From Leptolyngbya sp. BL0902 (GTDB taxonomy: Bacteria > Cyanobacteriota > Cyanobacteriia > Phormidesmidales > Phormidesmidaceae), in assembly GCF_016403105.1 (NCBI RefSeq), contig NZ_CP046155.1:1240001-1304000 (forward strand): a stretch of DNA of 64,000 nucleotides. The letters run 5' to 3'. A model generated the notes under the pieces. That model saw only the letters and a list, made by a program, of their open reading frames with translations, had not been told where the DNA came from and ran no database searches. Below are positions 7,517 through 16,919 of the stretch, in pieces; position 1 is the stretch's first letter, and each line of letters starts with the position of its first letter. The position numbers and the translations under genes were made by a program.

Positions 7517-9793
7517 CTAGGAGGATGAAAGTACCCCGGACGAATGGGTCTCAGGTTCAGATGATTTTACCGGATTGTGTGGAACCATCGCGACGGGCAG
7601 CGCCGTTCTTTCTTCCACCTGCGCCAATGATTGGGATTGATCCGGGGGCGACAGCGGCACGACCTGCACCGCACAGGCTTTGAGCTCTGGCTGAAGGGAA
7701 ATGGGGCAGGCTTCGGGATGAGTGAGGGCGTTGCATTCGGCGTCCTCGGCCCAGAGGGATCCCCAGTGCATGGGCACAAACAGGGTACCGGGGCGAATGT
7801 TTTTGGTCACTAGCACAGGTAATCGGGCGGTGCCACGGGCGGATCGCACCTCTACCCAGTCTTGATCCGCAAGCTGGAGCCGTTCGGCATCGCGGGGGTG
7901 CATTTCTAGAAAGGGCTGGGGGTGCATTTTTTGAATTTTGGCGATGCGTCCGGTGCGGGTTTGGGTGTGCCAGTGGCCATAGAGTCGCCCAGTGGTGAGA
8001 ACGAAGGGGTAGCGGTCATCGGCAGGTTCGGCCAGCCCTTTTTCGTGGTAGGGCATGAACCGGGCGCGGCCATCGGGGTAGGCAAAATGATGGTCGGTGT
8101 AGAGGCGTTTGTTGTGCTTGTCGGGAGCCGTATCAGCGGCGGTGTCGGCGGTTTCCTGGGTTGGACAGGGCCACTGGATCGGGCTAGTGGCTAGTTGTTC
8201 GTGGCTGATCCCGGTCATATCGCACAGTCGGCCTTGGGTGATTTGGACAAATTCCCGGTGGACGTCGGCACTGGTGGCAAACTGGAACTGATCGGCAAAG
8301 CCCAGGCGGCGACCCACTTCAGCAAAAACCTCCCAGTCGGCGCGGGCCTCCCCCACCGGGGGCCGAAAGGCTTGGCAGAGGGTGACGGTGCGCTCGGAAT
8401 TGGTCATGGTGCCCGTTTTTTCGCCCCACTGGGCCGCAGGCAGCAGCAGGTGGGCATAGGCGGCGGTTTCGGTGGGGTAGTAGGCGTCTTGGTAGACGGT
8501 GAAGGGGGATCGTTGCAGGGCGGCTTTGGTGCGGTTCAAGTCCGGCAGGCTGACGGCGGGGTTGGTGGCGGCAATCCACAGCAGGCCCACTTGGTCGTGC
8601 TCTAGGGCGGGGATCATTTCGCCGATAGTGAGGCCACGGGTGGGGGAAATCTGGCCTTCCGGCAAGCCCCAAAACTGCTCGACTTCCTGGCGGTGCTGGG
8701 GATTTTTCACCAGACGATATCCCGGCAAAATGTGGGCTAAGCCGCCTGCCTCGCGCCCTCCCATCGCATTGGGTTGCCCGGTGAGGGAAAACGGCCCTGC
8801 CCCCGGTTTGCCAATCTGCCCCGTCAGCAGGTGCAGGCTAATCAGGGAACACACCTTGGCGGTGCCCTCGGAAGACTGGTTCAGCCCCATTGACCACAGG
8901 GATAGGACGGATTGGGACTTGGCCCAGGTGCGGGCGGCGGTTTCTAGATCGGCTTCCGCAATGCCGCAGCGTTCGGCGACGATACTGGGTTCGTAGTGGC
9001 GCAGAACGTCGGTGTAGTCTGCAAATCCTTGGGTGGACTGGTGGATGAAGCCCTGATCCAACGCGCCCCACCTCAGCAGCAGGTGGCCGATGCCGTTGAG
9101 CAGGGTGATGTCGGTGCCGGGACGGATGGCGAGATGTAGGTCGGCGACTTGGGCGGTTTCGGTGCGGCGCGGATCCACCACAATCAGCTTGACGTGGGGG
9201 TTGCGCTTGTGGTGCTTCCGCAGGCGGTTGAAGACGATGGGGTGGCACTCGGCGGTGTTGGTGCCGATGAGGAAGGCGCAGTCGGTGAGATCCAAATCTT
9301 CGTAGCAGCAGGGGGGGCCGTCAGAACCCAAGCTCTGCAAATAGCCCGACACCGCCGAAGACATGCACAGCCGCGAGTTGGCATCAAAATTGTTCGTCCC
9401 CAAGCAGCCCTTAATCAGCTTTTGGGCCACATAGTAATCCTCGGTCTGGAACTGGCCAGAGCCGTACATATAGACTCCATCAGGCCCTAAGTCCTCCAGG
9501 ACATCACGAATCCGGTGGGTAATCTGGTCTAGGGCCACCTCCCAGGACACCCGCTCAAAGGGCGCATCCAAGGATTCCCGCAGCATCGGGTATAGCAGCC
9601 GATCCTGGTCGATGGATTCCGCCACCGTGGCCCCCTTCACACAGACCATGCCTTGGCTGGAGGGATGGGCGCGATCTCCCCTGGTTTGCCAGCGTTGGGG
9701 AAGCGTAGGATCGTCGCTGGGGCGCTGGGGCACAACCTCCAAGCCACACCCAACACCGCAGTAAGGACAGAGGGTTTTGTGAGGAGCGGCCAT
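7517..9793 (-). CDS. narB: Assimilatory (ferredoxin-dependent) nitrate reductase
   Basis: NarB reduces nitrate to nitrite in the cytoplasm with electrons from ferredoxin, using a [4Fe-4S] cluster and a molybdenum bis-MGD cofactor. The cluster cysteines are visible at residues 9, 12, 16 and 51 (CPYCGVGC and MVCVKG). The probable molybdenum-ligand cysteine is in [11 protein letters not shown], and a C-terminal molydopterin dinucleotide-binding domain begins near [21 protein letters not shown]. At 758 residues it is close to the family length. It follows nirA on the same strand after 297 bases, without the nrtABCD genes that often lie between them. Confidence 0.96.
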   Translation of the reverse strand: MAAPHKTLCPYCGVGCGLEVVPQRPSDDPTLPQRWQTRGDRAHPSSQGMVCVKGATVAESIDQDRLLYPMLRESLDAPFERVSWEVALDQITHRIRDVLEDLGPDGVYMYGSGQFQTEDYYVAQKLIKGCLGTNNFDANSRLCMSSAVSGYLQSLGSDGPPCCYEDLDLTDCAFLIGTNTAECHPIVFNRLRKHHKRNPHVKLIVVDPRRTETAQVADLHLAIRPGTDITLLNGIGHLLLRWGALDQGFIHQSTQGFADYTDVLRHYEPSIVAERCGIAEADLETAARTWAKSQSVLSLWSMGLNQSSEGTAKVCSLISLHLLTGQIGKPGAGPFSLTGQPNAMGGREAGGLAHILPGYRLVKNPQHRQEVEQFWGLPEGQISPTRGLTIGEMIPALEHDQVGLLWIAATNPAVSLPDLNRTKAALQRSPFTVYQDAYYPTETAAYAHLLLPAAQWGEKTGTMTNSERTVTLCQAFRPPVGEARADWEVFAEVGRRLGFADQFQFATSADVHREFVQITQGRLCDMTGISHEQLATSPIQWPCPTQETADTAADTAPDKHNKRLYTDHHFAYPDGRARFMPYHEKGLAEPADDRYPFVLTTGRLYGHWHTQTRTGRIAKIQKMHPQPFLEMHPRDAERLQLADQDWVEVRSARGTARLPVLVTKNIRPGTLFVPMHWGSLWAEDAECNALTHPEACPISLQPELKACAVQVVPLSPPDQSQSLAQVEERTALPVAMVPHNPVKSSEPETHSSGVLSSS

Positions 9794-10050
9794 AGTTGCG
9801 TATTAACAGTAGGAAGGAATGGGAACGGGACGTAGATTACGGAAATGCTAAAGAAGCTATGAAACGGAGAAATCCTATGGTAGTCTGCAAACATTAATGC
9901 AAACTGTGTGTCCCTGACGTGAACGATAGCGGCAGGGCATTTTTTTGGCCTTAAGCCCTCATCCGTCCTTAATCGGCTTTATTGGGAATCCTTCTGAAGG
10001 CGCAGCTTTGGGTGGTGCATTGCTTCGCGAATGTACCCTACGGTCTGGCT

Positions 10051-10075
10051 CCCCTCTCCCCCGGTGGGAGAGGGG
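10051..10075. repeat. Inverted repeat between nirA and narB
   Basis: CCCCTCTCCC (10051-10060) and GGGAGAGGGG (10066-10075) form a perfect 10-bp stem with a five-base loop, just downstream of the nirA stop. It resembles the hairpin at 3735-3757. It could attenuate readthrough from nirA into narB or simply be a dispersed repeat; no T run follows on the minus strand. Confidence 0.6.
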
Positions 10076-10090
10076 TTGGGGGTGAGCGGG

Positions 10091-11674
10091 TTATTCCATC
10101 GTGACCGAGACTGAACTACCGGGAGCCTCTCCGCCAGAGCGGGGTTGGGCTTGGAAATGCTCTATCAGCAGGGTTTTCAGCACATCGGGCAGATCGTCGC
10201 AGGGGATGCCCTGCATGACTTTTTCGCCGAGATGGGCATCTTTGCCGACCTTGCCACCCATAAAAATATCCACACCTTCCACGGTTTTGCCGTCCTTGCG
10301 GACTTTGGTGCCCATCAGGCCGATGTCCGCCACCTGGGGTTGGCCGCAGGAGTTGGGGCAACCTGTCCAGTGAATCCGCACGGGCTGGGGCAGGGTAAGT
10401 TCGGCATCTAGCGCTTTGGCGAGAACCTGGGCGCGTTGCTTGGTTTCTACCAGGGCGAAGTTGCAGAACTGCGCTCCGGTGCAGGAGACCAGCGCCCGCA
10501 TCAGGGGCGAGGGATCGGTGGAGAACTTTTGGAGCAGCGGCTCCTCTAGTAGCACGGGCAGGCGATCATCGGGCACATTGGGGATAATCACGTTCTGCTC
10601 CACGGTCAACCGCAATTCGCCGTTGCCGTAGACTTCAGCAAGGCGGGCCAATTCGTAGAAGTCCTCGGCCCAGAGGCGACCCACGGGCACATGCAGGCCC
10701 ACGTAGTTCAGCCCCGCCTGTTTTTGGGCATACACGCCGATGTGATCGCGCTTGTCCCAGTCCATTTCGTCCTTTTCTGCGGCGGGGGTGAGGGGCTGGC
10801 CATAGGCGGATTCCACCTCAGCCCGGAAGCGATCTAGCCCCCATTCGTCGATTAGCCACATTAGGCGGGCCTTTTGGCGGTTCACCCTGGGGCCGTTGTC
10901 CCGGTAGACCTCTAGGATGGCGCGGCTGAGGGCAACGACGCTGTCATCGGCGGGAACCCAGGCGTTGAGGGGAATGGCCGCTTCGCAGCGACGGGCGGAG
11001 AAGAAGCCCCCCACCAGTACGTTGAAGCCCAAAACGCCATCTTTAAAGGCGGGAACAAAGGCAATATCGTTAATTTCGGCGTGGATGGAATTGTCCCGTC
11101 CGCCTTCAATCGCAATGTTGAATTTGCGGGGCAGATTGCTAAATTCAGGATTTCCCTGGCCGTTGCCCGTGATCATATCCTGAACTTTTTGCACGAGTTC
11201 TCGCGTGTCGATGAGTTCATCGGCATCGAGGCCAGATACCGGAGATCCGGTGATGTTCCGCACATTGTCCATGCCAGACTGCACAGAGGTCAGCCCCGCT
11301 GCCTCTAGCTGGTGGAAAATATCAGGAATGTCTTCTAGTAAAATGCCGCGAAGCTGAAGATTTTGCCGAGTGGTAATGTCGGCACTGCCGTCTTCGCCAT
11401 AGCGCTGAATAATGTTAGCCAGGGTGCGAGATTGGTAGCTCGTCATTACCCCGTGGGGCAACCGCAACCGCAGCATGAATTTACCAGGGGTAACAGGCCG
11501 AAAGAAGATCCCTAGCCACTTGAGACGATGGGTTAAATCGGCTTCATCCACTGCTTCCCAGCCAATTTTGGCAAAATGGGCTAGGTCGTGCCTAACCAGC
11601 AAGCCGTCTTTTTCAGCCTTTAGCTTTTCAAACTTATTCAATTTCGTGCTAGCGGCTTCGCTAGTCCTATCCAT
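10091..11674 (-). CDS. nirA: Ferredoxin-nitrite reductase
   Basis: NirA reduces nitrite to ammonium with six electrons from ferredoxin, using siroheme and a [4Fe-4S] cluster. Cluster cysteines are present in SCTGAQFCNF and GCPNSCGQPQ, and the two ferredoxin-like half-domains and sulfite/nitrite reductase domains are in the expected order. The product is about 527 residues, with no C-terminal ferredoxin extension. The start could be the ATG at 11674 or an upstream GTG (11686) that has a better ribosome-binding site (AAGGCGG); a TTG at 11704 is also open. The gene has an NtcA-type promoter about 240 bases upstream. Confidence 0.96.
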   Translation of the reverse strand: MDRTSEAASTKLNKFEKLKAEKDGLLVRHDLAHFAKIGWEAVDEADLTHRLKWLGIFFRPVTPGKFMLRLRLPHGVMTSYQSRTLANIIQRYGEDGSADITTRQNLQLRGILLEDIPDIFHQLEAAGLTSVQSGMDNVRNITGSPVSGLDADELIDTRELVQKVQDMITGNGQGNPEFSNLPRKFNIAIEGGRDNSIHAEINDIAFVPAFKDGVLGFNVLVGGFFSARRCEAAIPLNAWVPADDSVVALSRAILEVYRDNGPRVNRQKARLMWLIDEWGLDRFRAEVESAYGQPLTPAAEKDEMDWDKRDHIGVYAQKQAGLNYVGLHVPVGRLWAEDFYELARLAEVYGNGELRLTVEQNVIIPNVPDDRLPVLLEEPLLQKFSTDPSPLMRALVSCTGAQFCNFALVETKQRAQVLAKALDAELTLPQPVRIHWTGCPNSCGQPQVADIGLMGTKVRKDGKTVEGVDIFMGGKVGKDAHLGEKVMQGIPCDDLPDVLKTLLIEHFQAQPRSGGEAPGSSVSVTME

Positions 11675-11914
11675 AGAAATAGTCACAGGCACACCGCCTT
11701 GCAAAAAAGATCAACAACACAACGAACACCTATTGACAGAAAACTTTCAGGCCAGGGTCATTGTTGACCTACCAACACTCTCTATGCACTTCCCATACAA
11801 TTTCATGAAATTTGAATCGCGGTGTGGATAGACAGCAAAGGTAATGATGCCAGGAGTCAGGTTTCCTGCACCTCTTGAGAATGCTCTAGATTCATTGTTT
11901 TGCTTAGCGTAATC

Positions 11915-11957
11915 ACCATAAGCGGCGCTTTTCCAATGATTTTGTATCTCTCAATAC
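11915..11957 (-). promoter_or_regulatory. NtcA-activated class II promoter of nirA
   Basis: A perfect NtcA box GTA-N8-TAC occupies 11944-11957. On the minus strand, 23 bases after it, lies a -10 box TATGGT (11915-11920, TAN3T). This is the established layout of NtcA-dependent promoters in cyanobacteria, where the box replaces the -35 element. Transcription would start near 11908 and give a leader of roughly 230 bases before nirA. The palindromic box could also influence the divergent HEAT-repeat gene starting at 12245. Confidence 0.85.
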
Positions 11958-12244
11958 GCTTTTTGGTGATCCATGCAAGTCATGCAAACTCCCATTGCGC
12001 GACCTGCATAGTGCAGGGCCAGAATCGGCTATCACTATAGACAGGCATACTTTAACCATTGGCTCCTATCCGTTTTCTGATGGATGAAGGACACCTAAGC
12101 ATCGCCAAACCTGTGAATCAAACCTGTGCATAAAACCTGTGAATCAGGGGCTGAAGCCCTTTACCCGTACTGTATCCAACGGCAGCCAGCGTGTTTTCCG
12201 CTCAGTCATGATGGCCTATCCCATACCCCATAGGGAGCAAGATT

Positions 12245-13387
12245 TTGTTTGATTTCGTTGACCCCTTGGCTTCACCCCAGGCTAGTTCCTCCCCCCCAAC
12301 AGACTTGGTCTCTTCATCCACTACCGCGAGCCAACTTCGGGAGGGAGGTAATTTTCGGCAGGGCAGTTTCGCCGATCGTTGGGAGGCCGCTCGGCAGCTT
12401 CCCCGATTGGGAGGGGTGGCCATCGGCGACCTGATCACCATGCTTAGGGATGAAAGGCTGGACTGGGAGGATCGCTGGTTTGCTGCCTACAGTCTGAGAC
12501 ATTTTGACCACCCAGCGTCGATTGCTGCCCTCATTGACGCCTTGGGTACCGCTGACGAAGACTTGCAGAAAACGATTATTGATACCCTGGGCCACCTTGG
12601 CCCCAACGCCATCCAGGCACTCAGCACCCTTGTTACAGCATCAGCTACTCAGGCCATGGCCATTGAGGTGCTCTGTCGCATTCCTCACCCCGCGACCCAG
12701 CCCCTCCTGGTTGCCGCCATTGACCACACAACCGGATCAACCAAGGCCAGTATCATTCAGGCGTTGGGGCAATTTGCCGACCTAGACGTACTCTCTCTGG
12801 TGGTGGATGCGCTCCAAGACTGTACCGCCGCAGTGCGACTGGCCGCCATTCAAAGCCTGATTAGCTTTAGACGGCAGATTGGCGATCTCCAGTGGGTGGC
12901 CTTGATGCAACCCCTAGCCAAGGATATTCACCCAGCCGTAGCACAGCAGGCCATCTATGCCCTAGGGCGCACTTCCCACTCCGCCGCCACCCAAACTCTT
13001 CACGAGTTGTTGACGGTCAGTCATACCCCCGTTTCCCTCAAGCTAGCCACCGTGCAGGCTCTCGTTTGGCAAGACACGCCTGCGGCCTTTGAAGCCATTG
13101 TCCAGTCCTGGGATATGCTGTCCGACGCCATTCGCGTGACGGCCTTGCAAGCCCTCTCACGCACCACTAACCCTAGCCTACAACTCCGCTTGGTTATCCA
13201 GGTGCCGCAGTGGCTGGATGCGCTGCCTACTACCGCCGACCGTAGCCTGCTGCGTCGTCACTTGGTCATGCTGTTGGGGCAATGGGGAGATCGGCGGGCC
13301 ATCCCCATCCTGCAAGCCCTCACCCAGGATGAAGACGCGGGGGTTCGTCTCCATGCCGCCGCTGCCTTGCGACACCATCACCCGTAG
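12245..13387 (+). CDS. HEAT-repeat protein divergent from nirA
   Basis: The 380-residue product is built of about nine helical HEAT/PBS-lyase-like repeats, such as DRWFAAYSLRHFDHPASIAALIDAL and AVRLAAIQSLISF. It begins with a serine- and proline-rich leader and has no signal peptide or membrane helix. The start is probably the TTG at 12245, because AGGGAG lies at suitable spacing and the first in-frame ATG is about 70 codons in, inside the repeats. HEAT proteins are protein-binding scaffolds; cyanobacterial ones include phycobilisome lyase subunits and NblB. Position next to nirA suggests a role linked to nitrogen assimilation, which is inference. Confidence 0.8.
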   Translation: MFDFVDPLASPQASSSPPTDLVSSSTTASQLREGGNFRQGSFADRWEAARQLPRLGGVAIGDLITMLRDERLDWEDRWFAAYSLRHFDHPASIAALIDALGTADEDLQKTIIDTLGHLGPNAIQALSTLVTASATQAMAIEVLCRIPHPATQPLLVAAIDHTTGSTKASIIQALGQFADLDVLSLVVDALQDCTAAVRLAAIQSLISFRRQIGDLQWVALMQPLAKDIHPAVAQQAIYALGRTSHSAATQTLHELLTVSHTPVSLKLATVQALVWQDTPAAFEAIVQSWDMLSDAIRVTALQALSRTTNPSLQLRLVIQVPQWLDALPTTADRSLLRRHLVMLLGQWGDRRAIPILQALTQDEDAGVRLHAAAALRHHHP

Positions 13388-13536
13388 AGGCCCAGACTCA
13401 CCCTGCTCCCCTAGATCCCTAGGCGATGCAGGTCTTCTGACTTTTTTTAGCCGTGGGTGCATCCAAACATTGCGGCAGATCGTACTCCTTAAGAATCTGC
13501 CGCGCAGGTTCAGTTGTTGGCGTATGAGATAGACCG

Positions 13537-14172
13537 ATGTTTTACAACAAGATGTGGCAACGAATGGGCCTTGCCCTTTGTGCAGGCCTGTTGGCCGTGG
13601 GATTATCCACCCCTGCTTGGGCCAGGGTGACGGGATCCTACTCTGACGCTGTTTCAGTATCCGCGACGGCGATGACCCAATCCCTGGGGCAGCAGGTAGA
13701 CTCTAACCTAGCGGCGGCGCGGTCAACCCTGTTGGCTCAGGGGATGATGCCCCAGCCGATGATGACCTATGTAGCTATTCTGAGTCCGCAGGCTGTGGTG
13801 CCCAATGCGCCGCGCAGCGATGCCCGTGGAGCGGTGGGAGCAGTGCTGGTAGGCAACCGTCTGGTGGTGCGGGCCAGCTTCCGCGATTTGACTAGCGGCC
13901 CTCGTAACTACGAGACCGATCCGGTGGATCCGCCAAACCCGAACATCACCTCTGCCTTCCACATCCATCGGGGCAGCCCCATGGAAAATGGGCCTTTCCA
14001 GTATGCCCTGGAGGTCATGCTGAATGATACGGGCATGGGGGGCGATGCGCGGGGTGAATTTACCCTAACCCCAGAGCAGGTTCAGGCCCTCAACGACGGA
14101 ATGCTGTACGTTGATCTGCACACCACCCGCCACCGAGGGGGTGAGCTGCGCGGCGTGCTCATGGCGGGATAA
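13537..14172 (+). CDS. Secreted CHRD-domain protein
   Basis: The 211-residue protein has a signal peptide (LALCAGLLAVGLSTPAWA) and one CHRD domain. The domain starts at VAILSPQAVVPNAP and includes AFHIHRGSPMENGP and the closing YVDLHTTRHRGGELRG. CHRD domains bind metal or partner proteins in secreted bacterial proteins and in animal chordin, but no enzymatic role is known. The gene lies 127 bases ahead of an ECF sigma/anti-sigma pair on the same strand and may be controlled by it, a recurring bacterial arrangement for secreted proteins. Confidence 0.85.
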   Translation: MFYNKMWQRMGLALCAGLLAVGLSTPAWARVTGSYSDAVSVSATAMTQSLGQQVDSNLAAARSTLLAQGMMPQPMMTYVAILSPQAVVPNAPRSDARGAVGAVLVGNRLVVRASFRDLTSGPRNYETDPVDPPNPNITSAFHIHRGSPMENGPFQYALEVMLNDTGMGGDARGEFTLTPEQVQALNDGMLYVDLHTTRHRGGELRGVLMAG

Positions 14173-14299
14173 ACCCGCGCCGAGGGGGGATGACCTGCGG
14201 TGGCCCTAGGGTAGCGCCATCCCCCACCGCCAGCCCTTTAGCCAGATATGAACTTGGGCAAGATAGCGTTCCTGCCGCAGGTGAGGCAGACTAAGGTTA

Positions 14300-14899
14300 G
14301 TGTCTAGGTTTCCAGTGACGATGGATGTTGCACAGCCCAGCCAAGGGAATGTCGGTGAGCCGACCGACACAGACCTCTGGTTGGATCTCTGCGCCGGACA
14401 GCAAGAGGCGCTGGGGCAGCTGTATGATCGCCATGCGGGGCTGGTATACGGCATTGCCCTCAAACTGCTGGCCAATTCCCACGAGGCCGAAGATCTCACC
14501 CAAGATATTTTCCTTAAGCTGCCCCAAACAAACGCCTACGACCCTCAGCGGGGCTCCCTCAGAACCTTTTTAGCCATCATGACCCGGTCACGGGCCTTAG
14601 ACCGCCTGCGTTCGCGCAGCGCCGCTCAGAACTCTGCCAGCCGTCTGCAAACCCTACAGCCAACTGCTAGTACCCCTCCCGAAGATCACCTGCACCAGGC
14701 CGAGCAGTGGGAACAGGTGCAAGCCGCCCTCGCCCAACTCTCCGATCCCCAGCGCCAGGTTCTACGCATGGCCTATTATGAAGGCATGACCCAGGCTACC
14801 ATTGCCGAGCAACTGAATACCCCCCTGGGTACCGTGAAGGCCCACGCCCGCCGAGGCTTGCTGAAGCTGCGGCATTTGCTTCACGATTATCGAGACTAA
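14300..14899 (+). CDS. ECF-type RNA polymerase sigma factor
   Basis: The protein contains sigma-70 region 2 (YDRHAGLVYGIALKLLANSHEAEDLTQDIFLKL) and region 4 (LSDPQRQVLRMAYYEGMTQATIAEQL followed by GTVKAHARRGLLKLR), with a short variable linker between. This is the two-domain layout of extracytoplasmic-function sigma factors. The GTG at 14300 is the most upstream start; an ATG at 14321 is equally plausible. The anti-sigma gene begins six bases after the stop, so the two are co-translated as a regulatory pair. Confidence 0.93.
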   Translation: MSRFPVTMDVAQPSQGNVGEPTDTDLWLDLCAGQQEALGQLYDRHAGLVYGIALKLLANSHEAEDLTQDIFLKLPQTNAYDPQRGSLRTFLAIMTRSRALDRLRSRSAAQNSASRLQTLQPTASTPPEDHLHQAEQWEQVQAALAQLSDPQRQVLRMAYYEGMTQATIAEQLNTPLGTVKAHARRGLLKLRHLLHDYRD

Positions 14900-14905
14900 C
14901 CGCCC

Positions 14906-15685
14906 ATGATCGGTTCGCTATCCCCAGAACAGCGGCAACAGTTGATGGCTGGCTACGTCCTCTACGATCTGAGTGCAGAGGAAGCCGCCATCCTCAAGGC
15001 TTTGCTGGCCGAGCACCCAGACCTACAACACGAATTGGCCCAACTGCAAGCCACCTGGGAAGCCGCCTGCGAAATTACCCCCCAAGCGCCGCCCGATCAC
15101 CTGCGTCGCGCCATCTTGCCCATCGCTGGCATCCAAACATCTGCTGCGGTCAATATACCAACTCGCCAGAAACCCTCCCCCATTACGCCGCCGCCCATTG
15201 TCGTTGGCCCCTGGTGGCAGCGGGGGTTGGGGGCCGCTGCGGCACTGGTCATTGCGGGCCTGAGCATCAGCAACCTGGTGTTGTGGCGGGCGCTTCAGAT
15301 GGCCCAGACATCCAGCGGCGAAACCCTAACCGTTGCCCTTGCCGATCCGACGGGTATGGCCACCGCCACGGCGGAGGTTCAGATCAACCCTCAAACCCTG
15401 GAGGGGTCGCTGACGGTGGCTAACTTGCCCCCCCTAGAGCCAGGAATGGTCTATGTCCTGTGGACGGTGGTTGACCCCAATGCCCCCGTTACCGTAGACG
15501 ACAAAAACGCCATCCTCACCACCGTATTCACCGTGGATGAGCAGGGCCGCCAGTCTCAGCCGATTGACCTACCCAGCATCTTTCGGCGGGATGGTGATCG
15601 GGTACGGGCTATCGCCATCACCCAAGAATCCGCTGCGGATCCCCAGTCGCACCGTTCCGCTCCAATTTTGATTCAGCCGCTTTAG
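14906..15685 (+). CDS. Anti-sigma factor, RskA family
   Basis: The 259-residue protein has an N-terminal cytoplasmic sigma-binding domain (LMAGYVLYDLSAEEAAIL is the usual zinc-less anti-sigma start) and one membrane helix (GAAAALVIAGLSISNLVLW). A periplasmic RskA domain follows (GSLTVANLPPLEPGMVYVLW). It would hold the adjacent ECF sigma factor at the membrane until a signal, often regulated proteolysis, releases it. The six-base spacing from the sigma gene supports a functional pair. The signal and regulon are unknown; the CHRD gene upstream is a candidate target. Confidence 0.92.
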   Translation: MIGSLSPEQRQQLMAGYVLYDLSAEEAAILKALLAEHPDLQHELAQLQATWEAACEITPQAPPDHLRRAILPIAGIQTSAAVNIPTRQKPSPITPPPIVVGPWWQRGLGAAAALVIAGLSISNLVLWRALQMAQTSSGETLTVALADPTGMATATAEVQINPQTLEGSLTVANLPPLEPGMVYVLWTVVDPNAPVTVDDKNAILTTVFTVDEQGRQSQPIDLPSIFRRDGDRVRAIAITQESAADPQSHRSAPILIQPL

Positions 15686-15929
15686 GGCGACCTCCCGTAA
15701 TATCCGCAGGGTAACGCCCCAGTTAGGCTGACATCATCCTGCGGACAGGCGCGGTCAACGCCACCCTAGGAACTTCGCGCCCCGTTCGTTCGGTCTACTG
15801 GGTATCTCACGAAATCATCTCACGGAATCTCTGTGCCGCCTGACGGAATGCACAATAAGATGTAGGGCAAGTTGCGCTTCCCCCTAGGGAAAGCCTGCGG
15901 TACATTCCATCGGTAGCCCTACCTCGTCT

Positions 15930-16691
15930 ATGGAGTTCCCCAATTTAGACACCCTACAGTCCTTTCTATCCCGCTGGCTAGAACAGCATGGGCACGATGT
16001 TTATTGCCAAGTTCCGGTACCCAGTGGCCGAAAGGTCGATATCCTCACCCAAGACTACGTTATTCGCTGCGCCCACACCCTCTATCAAGACACCCTACAG
16101 GCTGCGGCAGACGATCTCCAGATACAGCGAGGTCACTTCCCTGATCAGAAGCCTGTCATTGCTGGCCTTACCCCCGACCAGCAGTGGGATACGGCCTACG
16201 CCATGGCCGAACAGCTCAAGGGCAGCGGGATAGAAGTGTGGTTCATCGACCAAATGCCGCCCTTTGTTGGATACTACAGCCGACTGGCCAAACAGGGTGG
16301 CCCTGAGGTTGCCGCTCCCAGGCGCAAGGCTCCCTGGGGTGGATGTCTTTTGTCTACAGGCGTAGCCGCTATCCTGGGGCTCAGCTTTTGGCTGGCCTTC
16401 AATATTTTGGAACGCTACGAACTTCAGGTTGCCACCAATACCCAAGACGAACGAGCCTGGGAGCGACTGCACAGCGCTGTGGAGCAATGGGATATTAACA
16501 ATGCCCAGCTAGCCTTGGAGCAACTGTCCAGCAGTCGCAATGCCTGCGTGTCTAGATTTGCAGATCAGTTCTCTGAAGCGCTCAACCAAAATGGAGCAGA
16601 AGGGTTTCGAGATATCAATCCAATCAAGCGCACGCTCAACCAGCAGGATAGATGCCGCCTTGAGATACAACCGTACGACTTCTCTCCCTAG
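15930..16691 (+). CDS. Membrane protein of unknown function with a nuclease-like N-terminal domain
   Basis: The 253-residue product has three parts: an N-terminal soluble domain of about 125 residues, one membrane helix (STGVAAILGLSFWLAFNI), and a C-terminal domain of about 85 residues with two cysteines. The N-terminal motif GRKVDILTQDYVIRCAHT resembles the DxxxxxxxxxxE/xxK strand pattern of restriction-endonuclease-like folds, but the match is loose and I would not claim activity. No partner genes are evident. Confidence 0.7.
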   Translation: MEFPNLDTLQSFLSRWLEQHGHDVYCQVPVPSGRKVDILTQDYVIRCAHTLYQDTLQAAADDLQIQRGHFPDQKPVIAGLTPDQQWDTAYAMAEQLKGSGIEVWFIDQMPPFVGYYSRLAKQGGPEVAAPRRKAPWGGCLLSTGVAAILGLSFWLAFNILERYELQVATNTQDERAWERLHSAVEQWDINNAQLALEQLSSSRNACVSRFADQFSEALNQNGAEGFRDINPIKRTLNQQDRCRLEIQPYDFSP

Positions 16692-16838
16692 CTCTCCATG
16701 GCCATAGCAGATTGCAGGGAACAGCGGTTCTCAAGCAGGAGGCTAGGCCCTTTGACCATAGGCGAATGGGGGATAGCTCCGTCCGCAGAACATCAGAAAC
16801 CTAAAGCCCTGGATGACCAATGGGCAAGATAACCAATG

Positions 16839-16872
16839 AAAAAGCGCCCCCCTTTCGAGGAGCGCTTTCTCT
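16839..16872 (-). terminator. Rho-independent terminator of psbA
   Basis: The stem pairs AAAGCGC (16841-16847) with GCGCTTT (16862-16868), and on the minus strand it runs out into a T stretch. It lies about 50 bases after the psbA stop. The plus-strand gene ending at 16691 is convergent, so the hairpin also separates the two transcripts. Confidence 0.85.
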
Positions 16873-16919
16873 TCCCTAGTCAACTATCGCTAGCTGACCC
16901 ATGGACTGGTCACAATGGA

